Below, piece by piece: positions 6,473 through 16,357 of a DNA stretch of 64,000 nt. The first letter of the stretch is position 1, and each line of letters opens with the position of its first letter. Made by a program: the position numbers and the translations under genes. This DNA is from an uncultured Phocaeicola sp. (lineage in GTDB: Bacteria > Bacteroidota > Bacteroidia > Bacteroidales > Bacteroidaceae): assembly GCA_944320845.1 (NCBI GenBank), contig CALUJA010000003.1:62001-126000 (forward strand), read 5' to 3'. The notes beneath the pieces were generated by a model. The model saw only the letters and a list, made by a program, of their open reading frames with translations. It was not told the DNA's origin and did no database searches.

Positions 6473-8131
6473 ATGGATACAAGTTTTCTGGCTTTTGTGG
6501 AAGAAAGCATCAAAAAGAACTGGGATCTGGACGCCCTGACCGACTACAAAGGAGCGACCCTGCAATATAAAGATGTGGCGCGCAAGATTGAAAAGCTGCA
6601 CATCCTGCTGGCCGAAAGCGGAATCAGGCCGGGCGACAAGGTGGCCCTGTGCGGGCGGAACAGCTCACACTGGGGGGTGGCCTTCCTGGCAATCCTGACC
6701 TACGGAGCCGTGGCCGTACCTATCCTGCACGAGTTCAAGGCCGACAACATACACAACATAGTGAACCACTCGGACGCGCGCCTGCTGTTTGTGGGAGACA
6801 TGGTGTGGGAAGGGCTCAACGAGGCCGAGATGCCCCACCTGGAAGGCATCATCCTGATGACAGACTTCACCCTTCTGGTGTGCCGCAGCAAGCAGCTTGA
6901 ATACGCCCGCGAGCACCTGAACGAGATGTTCGGCAAGAAATTCCCCCGCAACTTCCGCCGCGAACACATCGCCTACCGCCGCGACGAGAGGGAGGAGCTG
7001 GCCGTCATCAACTACACCTCGGGCACGACCAGCTTCTCAAAGGGAGTGATGATTCCCTACCGCGCGCTGTGGTCGAACACCCAGTTCGCCTTCGAAGTGC
7101 TGACCCTCCAGCCGGGAAACCGGGTCATCTCCATCCTTCCCATGGCGCACATGTACGGCCTGGCCTTCGAGTTCCTCTACGAGTTCTGCTGCGGATGCCA
7201 CATCTACTTCCTCACACGCATGCCGAGCCCGAAAATCATCTTCCAGGCCTTTGCCGAAGTCAAGCCCCACATCGTCATCGCCGTCCCGCTGATTGTTGAG
7301 AAAATCATCAAGAAAAACATCCTGCCCAAGATGGAGACATTCAGGATGAAGATTCTGCTGCGGGTTCCGCTCATCAACGACAAGATAAAGGAAACCGTAC
7401 GCGAACACATGATTCGGGCCTTCGGCGGGAACTTCTACGAACTGATTGTGGGCGGGGCCGCATTCAACCAGGATGTGGAGAAGCTGCTCTACAGCCTCGA
7501 CTTCCCCTACACCGTGGGCTACGGCATGACGGAATGTGCCCCCATCATCTGCTACGAAGACTGGAAGCACTTCAAGCCCGGCTCATGCGGCAAGGCCGCC
7601 CCGCGGATGGAGGTACGCATCGACAGCCCCGACCCGGCCAACATCGTGGGCGAAATCCTGACGCGCGGCGAAAACGTGATGCTGGGCTACTACAAGAACC
7701 CCGAATCGACCGCCGAAGCCATCGACAGCGAGGGATGGCTGCATACGGGCGACCTGGGCGTGATGGACGCCGAAGGAAACGTGACCATCAAGGGGCGGAG
7801 CAAGAACATGCTGCTCGGGCCGTCGGGACAGAACATCTACCCCGAAGAGATAGAAGACCGGCTGAACGCCATGCCTTATGTGAGCGAGTGCCTCGTCATC
7901 CAGCAGAGCGACAACAAGCTGGCCGCACTGGTTTATCCGGACTTCGACGACGCATACGCCCAGGGACTGACGAAGGAAGACCTTGAAAAGGCGATGGAGA
8001 GCAACCGCACGGCGCTCAACGCCGAGCTGCCTGCCTATTCGCAGATAGCGCGTGTGAAAATTTATCCGGAAGAGTTTGAGAAGACTCCCAAAAAGAGCAT
8101 CAAGCGATTCCTCTATCAGGATGTAAAATAA
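6473..8131 (+). CDS. Long-chain acyl-CoA synthetase (AMP-forming)
   Basis: A 552-residue ANL-superfamily adenylating enzyme that would activate fatty acids to acyl-CoA through an acyl-AMP. The phosphate-binding loop is YTSGTTSFSKGV (about residue 180), altered from the usual TGxPKG; the A5 motif is GYGMTECAP, A7 is GWLHTGDLGV, A8 GRSKNMLLGPSGQNIYP and the C-terminal catalytic lysine lies in KTPKKSIKRFLY. Length is typical for bacterial FadD-like proteins. It diverges from a MaoC hydratase gene and is followed after 7 bp by a surface-repeat protein gene. Chain-length preference cannot be read from the sequence. Confidence 0.9.
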   Translation: MDTSFLAFVEESIKKNWDLDALTDYKGATLQYKDVARKIEKLHILLAESGIRPGDKVALCGRNSSHWGVAFLAILTYGAVAVPILHEFKADNIHNIVNHSDARLLFVGDMVWEGLNEAEMPHLEGIILMTDFTLLVCRSKQLEYAREHLNEMFGKKFPRNFRREHIAYRRDEREELAVINYTSGTTSFSKGVMIPYRALWSNTQFAFEVLTLQPGNRVISILPMAHMYGLAFEFLYEFCCGCHIYFLTRMPSPKIIFQAFAEVKPHIVIAVPLIVEKIIKKNILPKMETFRMKILLRVPLINDKIKETVREHMIRAFGGNFYELIVGGAAFNQDVEKLLYSLDFPYTVGYGMTECAPIICYEDWKHFKPGSCGKAAPRMEVRIDSPDPANIVGEILTRGENVMLGYYKNPESTAEAIDSEGWLHTGDLGVMDAEGNVTIKGRSKNMLLGPSGQNIYPEEIEDRLNAMPYVSECLVIQQSDNKLAALVYPDFDDAYAQGLTKEDLEKAMESNRTALNAELPAYSQIARVKIYPEEFEKTPKKSIKRFLYQDVK

Positions 8132-8138
8132 AGGAAAC

Positions 8139-9386
8139 ATGAAGACGAACAACCGAATCCTCATATTGCTGCTGGCCGGCCTGGGGGCAGGAATCCTGCC
8201 GATGCAGGCACAGTCGCGGAAAAAAGGCCTGCGGAAAGGCCCTAACGTGTCGCTGAACATCACAAACAGGAAAAAGCCCGTAGCGACAACCTACTTCAAC
8301 TTCGGGCTTTTCAGCAATTTCAGCAGGCTGGGCGGAGTGGGAATCAACGCCATATCCAGCGTGGTGCACCACCGGACGGAAGGCGTGCAGGTGTCGGGAC
8401 TGGCAAACGTAACGGGTCTGAACGTTTCGGGCGTGCAGATGACCGGACTGGTCAACGTGACGGGACGGAACTCAAACGGACTTGTCCTGTCGGGCCTGAT
8501 GAACGTAAACGGATGGTCGGCCAAGGGAGTCCAGCTGTCCGGACTGGGAAACGTGGCGGGCAAAGACCTGAAGGGAGTCACCCTGAGCGGCCTGGTATCC
8601 ATCGGCGGACGAAACACATCGGGACTCCAAATCGCGGGACTGTCGAACATCAGCGCCGAGAACCACTACGGAGTGGCCGTGGCAGGACTGATGAACGTGG
8701 CCGGAGGAAACGCATACGGGCTTCAGCTCACCTCGCTGCTGAACATCGCCGGAAAGGAGAACCGGGGCGTGCAGCTTGCAGGACTGGGAAACGTGAGCGT
8801 GGAAAACAAGGGGCTGCAACTGGGCTTCACCAACTACAGCGCGCAAAACAACGGACTGCAGGCGGGATTCGGAAACATCGCCAACAAATGTGAGAAAGGC
8901 CTGCAACTGGGAATCGTCAACGTAAGCCAGTGCAACCGCACACGGCAGATAGGATGCGTCAACGTAAAGCCCGAAACGCGCATCCAGATGCTCTTATCGG
9001 GCGGAAACGCGAGCAAGCTGAACCTCGGCGTGCGCTTCAAAAACCGGTATACCTACACCATTCTGGGAACGGGAGCCTATCATTTAGGCATGGACAAGGA
9101 CTTCTCTGTAAGCGGATTCTACCGCGCAGGCGTCCATTATCCGCTTACAGCCCGCCTTGACCTGAGCGCAGACCTGGGATTCTACCACATCGAAACGCTC
9201 GACAACAAGCACGACGGCTATCCCGCCCGCCTCTACGCCCTGCAGCCCCGCCTCAATCTGGAATACAGCATCACCCGCCGCGTGGGCGTGTTCGCATCGG
9301 GCGGATACGAATGGCTGCGCCAATACCAGGGCAAAGGGAAGTTTGACGACAAGGGCGTGTTTGAAGTAGGACTTGTCCTCTTCTGA
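8139..9386 (+). CDS. Secreted repeat protein of the LA_2272 surface-repeat type
   Basis: A 415-residue protein with a signal peptide (MKTNNRILILLLAGLGAG, cleaved near MQA-QS). Residues about 80-290 consist of some fourteen short repeats of the pattern G-hydrophobic-Q-hydrophobic-S/A-GL-x-NV-x-G (for example GVQVSGLANVTGLNVSG), the arrangement of LA_2272-type surface repeats, which may stack as a beta-solenoid. The last third (RYTYTILGTGAYHLG onward) looks like a small beta-barrel domain ending in a hydrophobic strand (GVFEVGLVLF). Location is probably the outer membrane or cell surface. No enzymatic motif is seen. It may be cotranscribed with the acyl-CoA synthetase. Confidence 0.75.
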   Translation: MKTNNRILILLLAGLGAGILPMQAQSRKKGLRKGPNVSLNITNRKKPVATTYFNFGLFSNFSRLGGVGINAISSVVHHRTEGVQVSGLANVTGLNVSGVQMTGLVNVTGRNSNGLVLSGLMNVNGWSAKGVQLSGLGNVAGKDLKGVTLSGLVSIGGRNTSGLQIAGLSNISAENHYGVAVAGLMNVAGGNAYGLQLTSLLNIAGKENRGVQLAGLGNVSVENKGLQLGFTNYSAQNNGLQAGFGNIANKCEKGLQLGIVNVSQCNRTRQIGCVNVKPETRIQMLLSGGNASKLNLGVRFKNRYTYTILGTGAYHLGMDKDFSVSGFYRAGVHYPLTARLDLSADLGFYHIETLDNKHDGYPARLYALQPRLNLEYSITRRVGVFASGGYEWLRQYQGKGKFDDKGVFEVGLVLF

Positions 9387-9394
9387 GAAAATCC

Positions 9395-10006
9395 CTACCC
9401 CTCCCTGTCACTGGCGATACTGGCCGAACGCACGCGGCTCAGCGTCTCCGGAGTCATCTGGAGGAGGGAGGCGATATACACAAGCGGAGCCCGCTTCAGG
9501 ATTTCGGGGTGAAGCTGGAGCAGCTTGTTGTAACGCTCGTGGGCAGGCTCGAAACGGAGCGTATCCGCCTTTATCTGCGAGTCAATCAAAGAATATTCGA
9601 AGAACTTGCGATACAGCACGCCGATTTCAGCGTCCTCCAAAGACAGGCGGTCGATGTCTTCCTTGGGAATCTCCCACAAGACAGTGGGTTCCAGCGTCTC
9701 CACCATCAGGCGCGTAGGCTCCTGCTTGAGATAGCTTTCCAAACACATCACCATCCCCCCCTCATAGCCGATATGCTCGGTCAAATCCTTATCATACTTG
9801 AAGTAAAACTGGCGTGTCATCCCTTTCTCGATATAAAGCATGGCCCTGCATATCTCGTTCTCGTCCAATATGCGTTCGCCTTTCTTATACTTCCGGCAGG
9901 TCACGATACCGGCCAGAAGATGAATCTGCTCTCGGCTGAGAGAACTGTGATACTGGGCTGCAATCTTTCTTGCAATCTCCACATTGGTCGTCATTATCAT
10001 AAGCAC
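9395..10006 (-). CDS. Crp/Fnr family transcriptional regulator
   Basis: A 203-residue regulator. Residues about 20-125 form a cyclic-nucleotide-binding-type beta-roll (KKGERILDENEICRAMLYIEKG), and the C-terminus carries a short helix-turn-helix (VYIASLLQMTPETLSRVRS). The classic cAMP-binding RxS motif and the Fnr cysteines are not evident, as usual for Bacteroidetes members whose effector is unknown. Three in-frame ATG codons (10006, 10000, 9994) are possible starts; the family N-terminus fits MTTN at 9994 as well. It converges tightly (8 bp) on the surface-repeat gene and sits downstream of the YitT gene on the same strand. Confidence 0.85.
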   Translation of the reverse strand: MLMIMTTNVEIARKIAAQYHSSLSREQIHLLAGIVTCRKYKKGERILDENEICRAMLYIEKGMTRQFYFKYDKDLTEHIGYEGGMVMCLESYLKQEPTRLMVETLEPTVLWEIPKEDIDRLSLEDAEIGVLYRKFFEYSLIDSQIKADTLRFEPAHERYNKLLQLHPEILKRAPLVYIASLLQMTPETLSRVRSASIASDREG

Positions 10007-10039
10007 ACTTCTCCTATAAGAGGGTTAGAAACTACGAAA

Positions 10040-10927
10040 CTACTTTACTTTAATCCGGTCGAACCCTTCGCCGAACACGCCGATAACGGCGCTCTGGGAA
10101 ACGAACGCGTGGGGATCGATATCCTTTATCAGGCGGAAAATCGTATTCGACTCGCTCTTCTTGGCCAATACGAACATCATCTTCACATGATTGTTCGTAT
10201 AGCAGCCCACCCCGTCGAGGAAAGTCACCCCCCGATGCAAATCCTTGTTGATTCGCTTCCCTATCTCTTCATACTTGGTCGATATGATGAAAAACTGCAC
10301 CGACTGGCGCGCACTGTTCACCACCTGGTCGAGCATGAAGCTTGAGATGAACAGCACCACATAGCCATAAACCACCTTCTCCCAGTCGTGCAGCACCAGA
10401 TAGCTCGACGATATGATGACCACATCGCAAATCAGGATGACACGCCCCAGGGATATGTCGCGGTATTTGTTGACTATGGCCGCAATGATGTCCGTCCCCC
10501 CCGTACTGCCGTTCGCCGAAAAGGCCACCCCGATGCCTGCGCCGCAGAAAGACGCGCCCAGCACACACGACATGAAAGGCTGGTCATGAATCAGCGGCCC
10601 CGTCACGATGTTCTGTATCACCGCCAGTATCCCCGTCAGGGTAAACACGGCAAAAATGGTCTTCAGACAAAACTTCAGCCCCAATATCTTCAGCGCAAGC
10701 AGCAGCAAGAGAAAGTTGATAATCAGATACGTATACTGCACAGGGAAGCCCGTCCCCCAATAGATGATGGAGGCGATGCCCGGAACCGCACCCGAAGGGA
10801 TGTCGCTGGGCAGCAAAAAGCCCGTCCACCCGATGCCGTACATCACCATGCCCAGACCAATCAGCAGATAATCTTTCACCTCTCTCACAATCTTCTGCCT
10901 GCGAGTAACAATCAAAGCCGGATTCAT
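10040..10927 (-). CDS. YitT family membrane protein (DUF161/DUF2179)
   Basis: A 295-residue inner-membrane protein. It has five or six hydrophobic segments in residues about 20-200 with the family motif GSTGGTDIIA, and a cytoplasmic DUF2179 domain at the C-terminus (RGVTFLDGVGCYT and DPHAFVSQSAVIGVFGEGF). Function of the family is not established; roles in ion or metabolite handling have been suggested. The ATG at 10927 starts the conserved region; an upstream in-frame ATG would add 35 residues overlapping the promoter. It diverges from dapL. Confidence 0.85.
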   Translation of the reverse strand: MNPALIVTRRQKIVREVKDYLLIGLGMVMYGIGWTGFLLPSDIPSGAVPGIASIIYWGTGFPVQYTYLIINFLLLLLALKILGLKFCLKTIFAVFTLTGILAVIQNIVTGPLIHDQPFMSCVLGASFCGAGIGVAFSANGSTGGTDIIAAIVNKYRDISLGRVILICDVVIISSSYLVLHDWEKVVYGYVVLFISSFMLDQVVNSARQSVQFFIISTKYEEIGKRINKDLHRGVTFLDGVGCYTNNHVKMMFVLAKKSESNTIFRLIKDIDPHAFVSQSAVIGVFGEGFDRIKVK

Positions 10928-10953
10928 TTCATGTTCTGATTTTAAGTTCGGCG

Positions 10954-10961
10954 CAAAAGTA
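10954..10961 (-). promoter_or_regulatory. -7 box of the YitT gene
   Basis: The minus strand reads TACTTTTG, a full TAnnTTTG match, 26 bp before the YitT start. The -33 region is T-rich but has no exact TTTG. Confidence 0.5.
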
Positions 10962-11007
10962 CGAAAAAAAACTAATACGTATCGCAGCGGGTATGATATA
11001 AATTTCG

Positions 11008-11015
11008 TAATTTTG
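11008..11015 (+). promoter_or_regulatory. -7 box of dapL
   Basis: TAATTTTG, a full -7 match, lies 29 bp before the dapL ATG. No clear -33 element is present. Confidence 0.5.
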
Positions 11016-11044
11016 CCGCAAATATAGAACACGTTAGAGTTGGC

Positions 11045-12274
11045 ATGGCATTAGTTAACGAACATCTGATGAAGCTTCCGGACAATTACCTGTTTACAGA
11101 CATTGCAAAGAGAGTCAATTCGTTCAAGGTAACCCATCCCAAAGCCGACATCATCCACTTGGGGACAGGAGATGTGACGCGCCCCATCCCGCAGGCATGC
11201 GCCGAAGCGATGAAAGCCGCCGTTGACGACCTGACCCATACCGAAACCTTCCACGGATACGGGCCGGAACAGGGGTATCCTTTCCTGACCGACGCCATAG
11301 TGAGACACGACTATGCACAGCGGGGCGTGAGCCTGACCGCCGACGAGATATTCGTCAGCGACGGCGCGAAATCAGATACCGGAAACATCGGAGACATTCT
11401 CCGCCACGACAACAGCATCGGAGTGACCGACCCCATCTATCCGGCATACATCGACTCGAACGTGTCTTGCGGGCGTGCAGGAACGCTTGGCGGAGACAAC
11501 CGCTGGAGCAATGTGGTATACATCCCTTGCCTGGCCGAAAACAACTTCATCCCCCAACTTCCGGCACAGCGGGTGGACATCATCTATCTATGCTATCCCA
11601 ACAACCCGACCGGAAGCGTGCTCAGCAAAGAGGAACTGAAGAAATGGGTTCATTACGCCATCGACAACGACACGCTGATTTTGTTTGATGCGGCTTATGA
11701 GGCCTATATCCGCCAGCCGGACATCCCGCACTCCATCTACGAAATCAAGGGAGCAAAGAAAGTCGCCATCGAGTTCCGCAGCTTTTCAAAGACAGCCGGA
11801 TTCACGGGGGTGAGATGCGGATACACGGTCATCCCGAAAGAGGTGACCGCCGCCACGCTGGGCGGGAAGCGTGTCAGCCTGAACCGGCTGTGGAGCAAGC
11901 GCCAGAACAGCAAGTTCAACGGCGCCTCATACATCGCACAGCGGGGAGCGGCCGCCGTCTATACGCCGGAAGGGAAAAGGCAGGTAAGGGAGATGACCGA
12001 CTATTACATGGGAAACGCACGGCTCATGAAGCGTCATCTCGACAGCACCGGCCTGAAGGTTTCGGGAGGTGAAAACGCCCCCTACCTTTGGGTAAAGGCT
12101 CCCAAGGGACTCACCTCGTGGCAGTTTTTCGACCACCTGCTGTATAACGCCCATGTGGCAAGCACCCCCGGCATAGGATTCGGGCCGGGCGGCGAAGGCT
12201 ATATCCGGCTCACGGCCTTCGGAGACCGGCAGGAATGCGAGGAAGGCATGAGGCGCATCTGCCGGCACTTGTAG
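11045..12274 (+). CDS. dapL: LL-diaminopimelate aminotransferase
   Basis: A 409-residue PLP enzyme that converts tetrahydrodipicolinate and glutamate to LL-diaminopimelate in one step of the lysine and peptidoglycan pathway. The family start MALVNEHLMKLPDNYLF, the substrate loop HGYGPEQGYPFL, the YPNNPTGS turn and the PLP lysine in SFSKTAGFTG are all present, and the length matches DapL. In many relatives dapF precedes dapL; here dapL has its own promoter region and diverges from YitT, so dapF must be elsewhere. Confidence 0.95.
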   Translation: MALVNEHLMKLPDNYLFTDIAKRVNSFKVTHPKADIIHLGTGDVTRPIPQACAEAMKAAVDDLTHTETFHGYGPEQGYPFLTDAIVRHDYAQRGVSLTADEIFVSDGAKSDTGNIGDILRHDNSIGVTDPIYPAYIDSNVSCGRAGTLGGDNRWSNVVYIPCLAENNFIPQLPAQRVDIIYLCYPNNPTGSVLSKEELKKWVHYAIDNDTLILFDAAYEAYIRQPDIPHSIYEIKGAKKVAIEFRSFSKTAGFTGVRCGYTVIPKEVTAATLGGKRVSLNRLWSKRQNSKFNGASYIAQRGAAAVYTPEGKRQVREMTDYYMGNARLMKRHLDSTGLKVSGGENAPYLWVKAPKGLTSWQFFDHLLYNAHVASTPGIGFGPGGEGYIRLTAFGDRQECEEGMRRICRHL

Positions 12275-12334
12275 GCAGAACATTTACAGACAAGCAAAAA
12301 CAAATAACCAAACTTATACAAACATCAAGGTAAT

Positions 12335-14524
12335 ATGTCAAATTTAAGATTCAAAGTTGTAGAAGAAGCATTTCACAAGAAACCGGTCGACGTTCCACAT
12401 CTTCAAGAGCGCCCGAGTGAATATTTCGCCAAATACGTATTCAACCGGGAGAAGATGTTCAAATACCTGCCGAGCAAAGTCTACGCCAAAATGATTGACG
12501 TGATAGACAACGGCGCCGCACTCGACCGCAGCATCGCCGACGAAGTGGCTGCCGGCATGAAGAAATGGGCCGTCGAGATGGGAGTCACCCACTACACCCA
12601 CTGGTTTCAGCCGCTTACGGAAGGAACGGCCGAGAAGCACGACGCATTCGTGGAGCATGACGGGAAAGGCGGCATGCTGGAGGAATTTTCGGGCAAGCTC
12701 CTTGTGCAACAAGAATCTGACGGTTCGTCTTTCCCCAACGGAGGCATCCGCAACACATTCGAGGCACGCGGATACAGCGCATGGGACCCCTCTTCGCCCG
12801 TCTTCATCGTAGACGACACCCTGTGCATCCCCACCATCTTCATCGCCTATACGGGAGAGTCGCTCGACTATAAGGCACCGCTGCTGAAGGCCCTTCAGGC
12901 CGTGACGCGGGCTGCGCTCGACGTCATGCACTACTTCGACCCTTCGGTCAAGAAAATCATCTCCTACCTGGGGTGGGAACAGGAATATTTCCTGGTAGAC
13001 GAGGGCCTGTATGCGGCACGCCCCGACCTGCTGCTCACCGGGCGTACCTTGATGGGACACGAAGCATCCAAGAACCAGCAGCTGGAAGACCACTATTTCG
13101 GCGCCATCCCCAGCCGCGTGGCCGCGTTCATGAAAGACCTTGAGATTCAGGCTCTGGAGCTGGGCATTCCCGTAAAGACCCGCCACAACGAAGTGGCCCC
13201 CAACCAGTTTGAGCTGGCCCCCATCTTCGAGGAATGCAATCTGGCCGTCGACCACAACATGCTCATCATGTCTCTGATGCGCAAGATTGCGCGCAACCAC
13301 GGCTTCCGCGTACTGCTGCACGAAAAGCCCTTCAAGGGCGTGAACGGCTCGGGCAAGCACAACAACTGGTCGCTCGGCACAGACACCGGCGTGCTGCTGA
13401 TGGCTCCGGGCAAGACAGCCGAAGAAAACCTCCGCTTCATCTCGTTTGTCGTCAACACACTGATGGCCGTATACCATCACAACGGACTGCTGAAGGCTTC
13501 CATCATGAGCGCCACCAACGCCCACCGTCTGGGAGCCCACGAAGCGCCTCCCGCCATCATCTCCTCCTTCCTCGGCACACAGCTCAGCAAGGTGCTCGAC
13601 CATCTGGAGGAAAGCTCTGACGAAGACCTGATTTCACTGGCCGGCAAGCAGGGCATGAAGCTGGACATCCCACAGATTCCGGAACTGCTGATTGACAATA
13701 CAGACCGCAACCGCACATCCCCGTTCGCCTTTACGGGAAACCGCTTCGAGTTCCGTGCGCCGGGCTCGGAGGCCAACTGCGCCAGCGCCATGATTGCCCT
13801 CAATGCCGCCGTGGCCGAACAGCTTGTCACCTTCAAGAAAGACATCGACTCGCTGATTGAGCAGGGAGAACCGAAAATCTCTGCCATCATCCAGGTCATC
13901 CGCCGCTACATCAAGGAGTGCAAGCCTATCCGCTTCGACGGAAACGGATACAGCGAGGAATGGAAGCAGGAGGCCGCACGCCGCGGACTGGACTGCGAGA
14001 CCAGCTGCCCGGTCATCTTCGACAACTACCTGAAGCCTGAAACCATCCGCATGTTCGAGTCGACCGGCGTGATGAACCGCAAGGAACTGGAAGCGCGCAA
14101 CGAGGTGAAATGGGAGATGTATACCAAGAAAATACAGATTGAGGCACGGGTGCTGGGCGACCTGGTGATGAACCACATCGTCCCCGTCGCCATCGAATAC
14201 CAGACCAAGCTGATAGACAACACCTACAAGATGAAGGCCATCTTCCCCGCCGAAGAGGCAGCCGGCCTTTCTGCCGAAAACATAGCCATCATCAAAGAGA
14301 TAGCCCAGCACACCGCCTTCATCAAAGAGCAGGTAGACGCCATGGTGGAAGCACGCAAGGTGGCCAACCGGATTGCGGGAGTGAGGGAAAAGGCCGTGGC
14401 CTATCACGACACCATCGCCCCCATGCTCGAAGACATCCGCTACCACATCGACAAGCTGGAGCTGATTATCGACGACCAGATGTGGACGCTGCCAAAATAT
14501 CGTGAACTGCTGTTCATCCGATAA
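12335..14524 (+). CDS. glnN: Glutamine synthetase type III
   Basis: A 729-residue enzyme that makes glutamine from glutamate, ammonia and ATP. The size and motifs are those of GSIII (GlnN), the form common in Bacteroidetes, rather than the 440-470-residue GlnA: VTHYTHWFQPLT, HNEVAPNQFELAP, the ATP-binding GSGKHNNWSLGTDTG and the FTGNRFEFRAPGS segment. The long C-terminal helical region after residue 560 is typical. It lies 60 bp after dapL with no obvious promoter in that gap, so partial read-through from dapL is possible. glnS follows, grouping glutamine supply with glutaminyl-tRNA charging. Confidence 0.95.
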   Translation: MSNLRFKVVEEAFHKKPVDVPHLQERPSEYFAKYVFNREKMFKYLPSKVYAKMIDVIDNGAALDRSIADEVAAGMKKWAVEMGVTHYTHWFQPLTEGTAEKHDAFVEHDGKGGMLEEFSGKLLVQQESDGSSFPNGGIRNTFEARGYSAWDPSSPVFIVDDTLCIPTIFIAYTGESLDYKAPLLKALQAVTRAALDVMHYFDPSVKKIISYLGWEQEYFLVDEGLYAARPDLLLTGRTLMGHEASKNQQLEDHYFGAIPSRVAAFMKDLEIQALELGIPVKTRHNEVAPNQFELAPIFEECNLAVDHNMLIMSLMRKIARNHGFRVLLHEKPFKGVNGSGKHNNWSLGTDTGVLLMAPGKTAEENLRFISFVVNTLMAVYHHNGLLKASIMSATNAHRLGAHEAPPAIISSFLGTQLSKVLDHLEESSDEDLISLAGKQGMKLDIPQIPELLIDNTDRNRTSPFAFTGNRFEFRAPGSEANCASAMIALNAAVAEQLVTFKKDIDSLIEQGEPKISAIIQVIRRYIKECKPIRFDGNGYSEEWKQEAARRGLDCETSCPVIFDNYLKPETIRMFESTGVMNRKELEARNEVKWEMYTKKIQIEARVLGDLVMNHIVPVAIEYQTKLIDNTYKMKAIFPAEEAAGLSAENIAIIKEIAQHTAFIKEQVDAMVEARKVANRIAGVREKAVAYHDTIAPMLEDIRYHIDKLELIIDDQMWTLPKYRELLFIR

Positions 14525-14560
14525 GAGCATGCCGCATCAAGACTATTCAGAGAAAATAAC

Positions 14561-14568
14561 TACCTTTG
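14561..14568 (+). promoter_or_regulatory. -7 box of glnS
   Basis: TACCTTTG, a full -7 match, 28 bp before the glnS ATG; the -33 region shows no TTTG. Confidence 0.5.
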
Positions 14569-14596
14569 CCAGAAAGAGCAAAAACGAAAGAACGCT

Positions 14597-16336
14597 ATGA
14601 CAGAAATAAACGTAACGGAAAGTTCGGAAAAGAAAAGCCTGAACTTCATTGAACAGATTGTAGAGAAAGACCTGAAAGAGGGCAAGAACGGAGGAAGAAT
14701 ACAGACCCGTTTCCCGCCGGAACCCAACGGATACCTGCACATCGGACATGCCAAGGCCATCTGCATGGACTTCGGAATCGCCAAGAAGTACGGAGGCGTG
14801 TGCAACCTGCGCTTTGACGACACGAATCCGACCAAGGAAGACATGGAATATGTGGAAGCCATCAAGGAAGACATCCAGTGGCTGGGATTCCAGTGGGGCA
14901 ACGAATATTATGCCTCCGACTATTTCCAGCAGCTGTGGGACTTTGCCATCCGCCTGATAAAGGAAGGCAAGGCATACGTGGACGAACAGACATCCGAAGA
15001 AATCGCCGCGCAAAAGGGGACTCCCACCCAGCCGGGAACGGAAAGCCCGTACCGCAACCGCCCCACGGAGGAAAGCCTCGAACTGTTCCAGAAGATGAAC
15101 AGCGGAGAAATAGAGGAAGGCAAAATGGTGTTGCGCGCCAAGATAGACATGGCAAACCCCAACATGCACTTCCGCGACCCGATTATCTACCGCGTGGTCA
15201 AGACCCCTCACCACCGCACAGGCGACAAATGGAAAGCTTACCCGATGTATGACTTCGCACACGGACAGAGCGACTACTTCGAAGGCGTGACCCACTCGCT
15301 GTGTACACTGGAGTTTGTGGTTCACCGCCCGCTGTACGACTTGTTTGTCGACTGGGTAAAGGAAGGAAAAGACCTGAACGACAACCGTCCCCGCCAGTAC
15401 GAGTTCAACAAGCTGAACCTGAGCTATACGCTGATGAGCAAGCGCAACCTGCTGATACTGGTGAAAGAGGGCCTGGTAAACGGATGGGACGACCCGCGCA
15501 TGCCGACACTCTGCGGATTCCGCCGGAGAGGATACTCGCCCGAGTCCATCCACAAGTTCATCGACAAGATTGGCTACACCACCTACGATGCGCTGAACGA
15601 CTTTGCGCTGCTCGAAAGCGCGGTGCGCGAAGACTTGAACGCACGCTCTACCCGCGTCTCCGCCGTGCTGAACCCCGTAAAGCTGATTCTGACCAACTAT
15701 CCCGAAGGACAGGTGGAGGAAATGGAAGCCATCAACAATCCGGAAGACCCGGACTCTCCCACCCACACCATCGAGTTCAGCCGCGAGCTGTGGATAGAAC
15801 GGGAGGACTTCATGGAAAACGCGCCCAAGAAATATTTCCGCATGACACCGGGACAAGAGGTGCGGCTCAAGAACGCATACATCGTGAAGTGCACCGGATG
15901 CAGGAAAGACGCAGACGGAAACGTGACGGAGGTGTATGCCGAATACGACCCGAACACCAAAAGCGGCATGCCTGAAGCCAACAGAAAAGTGAAGGGCACA
16001 CTGCACTGGGTGAGCTGCAACCACTGCCTGACAGCGGAAGTCCGCCTGTACGACCGGCTGTGGAAAGTGGAGAACCCGCGCGACACGATGGCTGCCATCC
16101 GCGAGGAAAAGAACTGCTCTCCGCTGGAAGCCATGAAGGAGATGATTAATCCCGACTCGCTGAAGGTGCTGAAGGAGTGTTATGTGGAGAAGTTCCTTGC
16201 CGGAACGAAGCCCCTCGACTATCTGCAGTTCCAGCGCATCGGCTACTTTACCGTAGACAAGGATTCAACGCCGGAACATCTGATATTCAACCGCACCGTA
16301 TCGCTCAAAGATACGTGGAGCAAACTGAACAAGTAA
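14597..16336 (+). CDS. glnS: Glutaminyl-tRNA synthetase
   Basis: A 579-residue class I aminoacyl-tRNA synthetase. The HIGH signature is PEPNGYLHIGHAKAI (about residue 36), followed by RFDDTNPTKED; the KMSKS counterpart is LMSKRNLL (about 278). The C-terminal anticodon-binding beta-barrels (residues about 340-570) are present. DDTNP and the tRNA-binding features identify GlnS rather than GltX. Presence of GlnS means this organism charges tRNA-Gln directly. It is followed after 21 bp by a TPR gene, likely in the same transcript. Confidence 0.95.
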   Translation: MTEINVTESSEKKSLNFIEQIVEKDLKEGKNGGRIQTRFPPEPNGYLHIGHAKAICMDFGIAKKYGGVCNLRFDDTNPTKEDMEYVEAIKEDIQWLGFQWGNEYYASDYFQQLWDFAIRLIKEGKAYVDEQTSEEIAAQKGTPTQPGTESPYRNRPTEESLELFQKMNSGEIEEGKMVLRAKIDMANPNMHFRDPIIYRVVKTPHHRTGDKWKAYPMYDFAHGQSDYFEGVTHSLCTLEFVVHRPLYDLFVDWVKEGKDLNDNRPRQYEFNKLNLSYTLMSKRNLLILVKEGLVNGWDDPRMPTLCGFRRRGYSPESIHKFIDKIGYTTYDALNDFALLESAVREDLNARSTRVSAVLNPVKLILTNYPEGQVEEMEAINNPEDPDSPTHTIEFSRELWIEREDFMENAPKKYFRMTPGQEVRLKNAYIVKCTGCRKDADGNVTEVYAEYDPNTKSGMPEANRKVKGTLHWVSCNHCLTAEVRLYDRLWKVENPRDTMAAIREEKNCSPLEAMKEMINPDSLKVLKECYVEKFLAGTKPLDYLQFQRIGYFTVDKDSTPEHLIFNRTVSLKDTWSKLNK

Positions 16337-16357
16337 GACATAACAGTTATATCAAAA

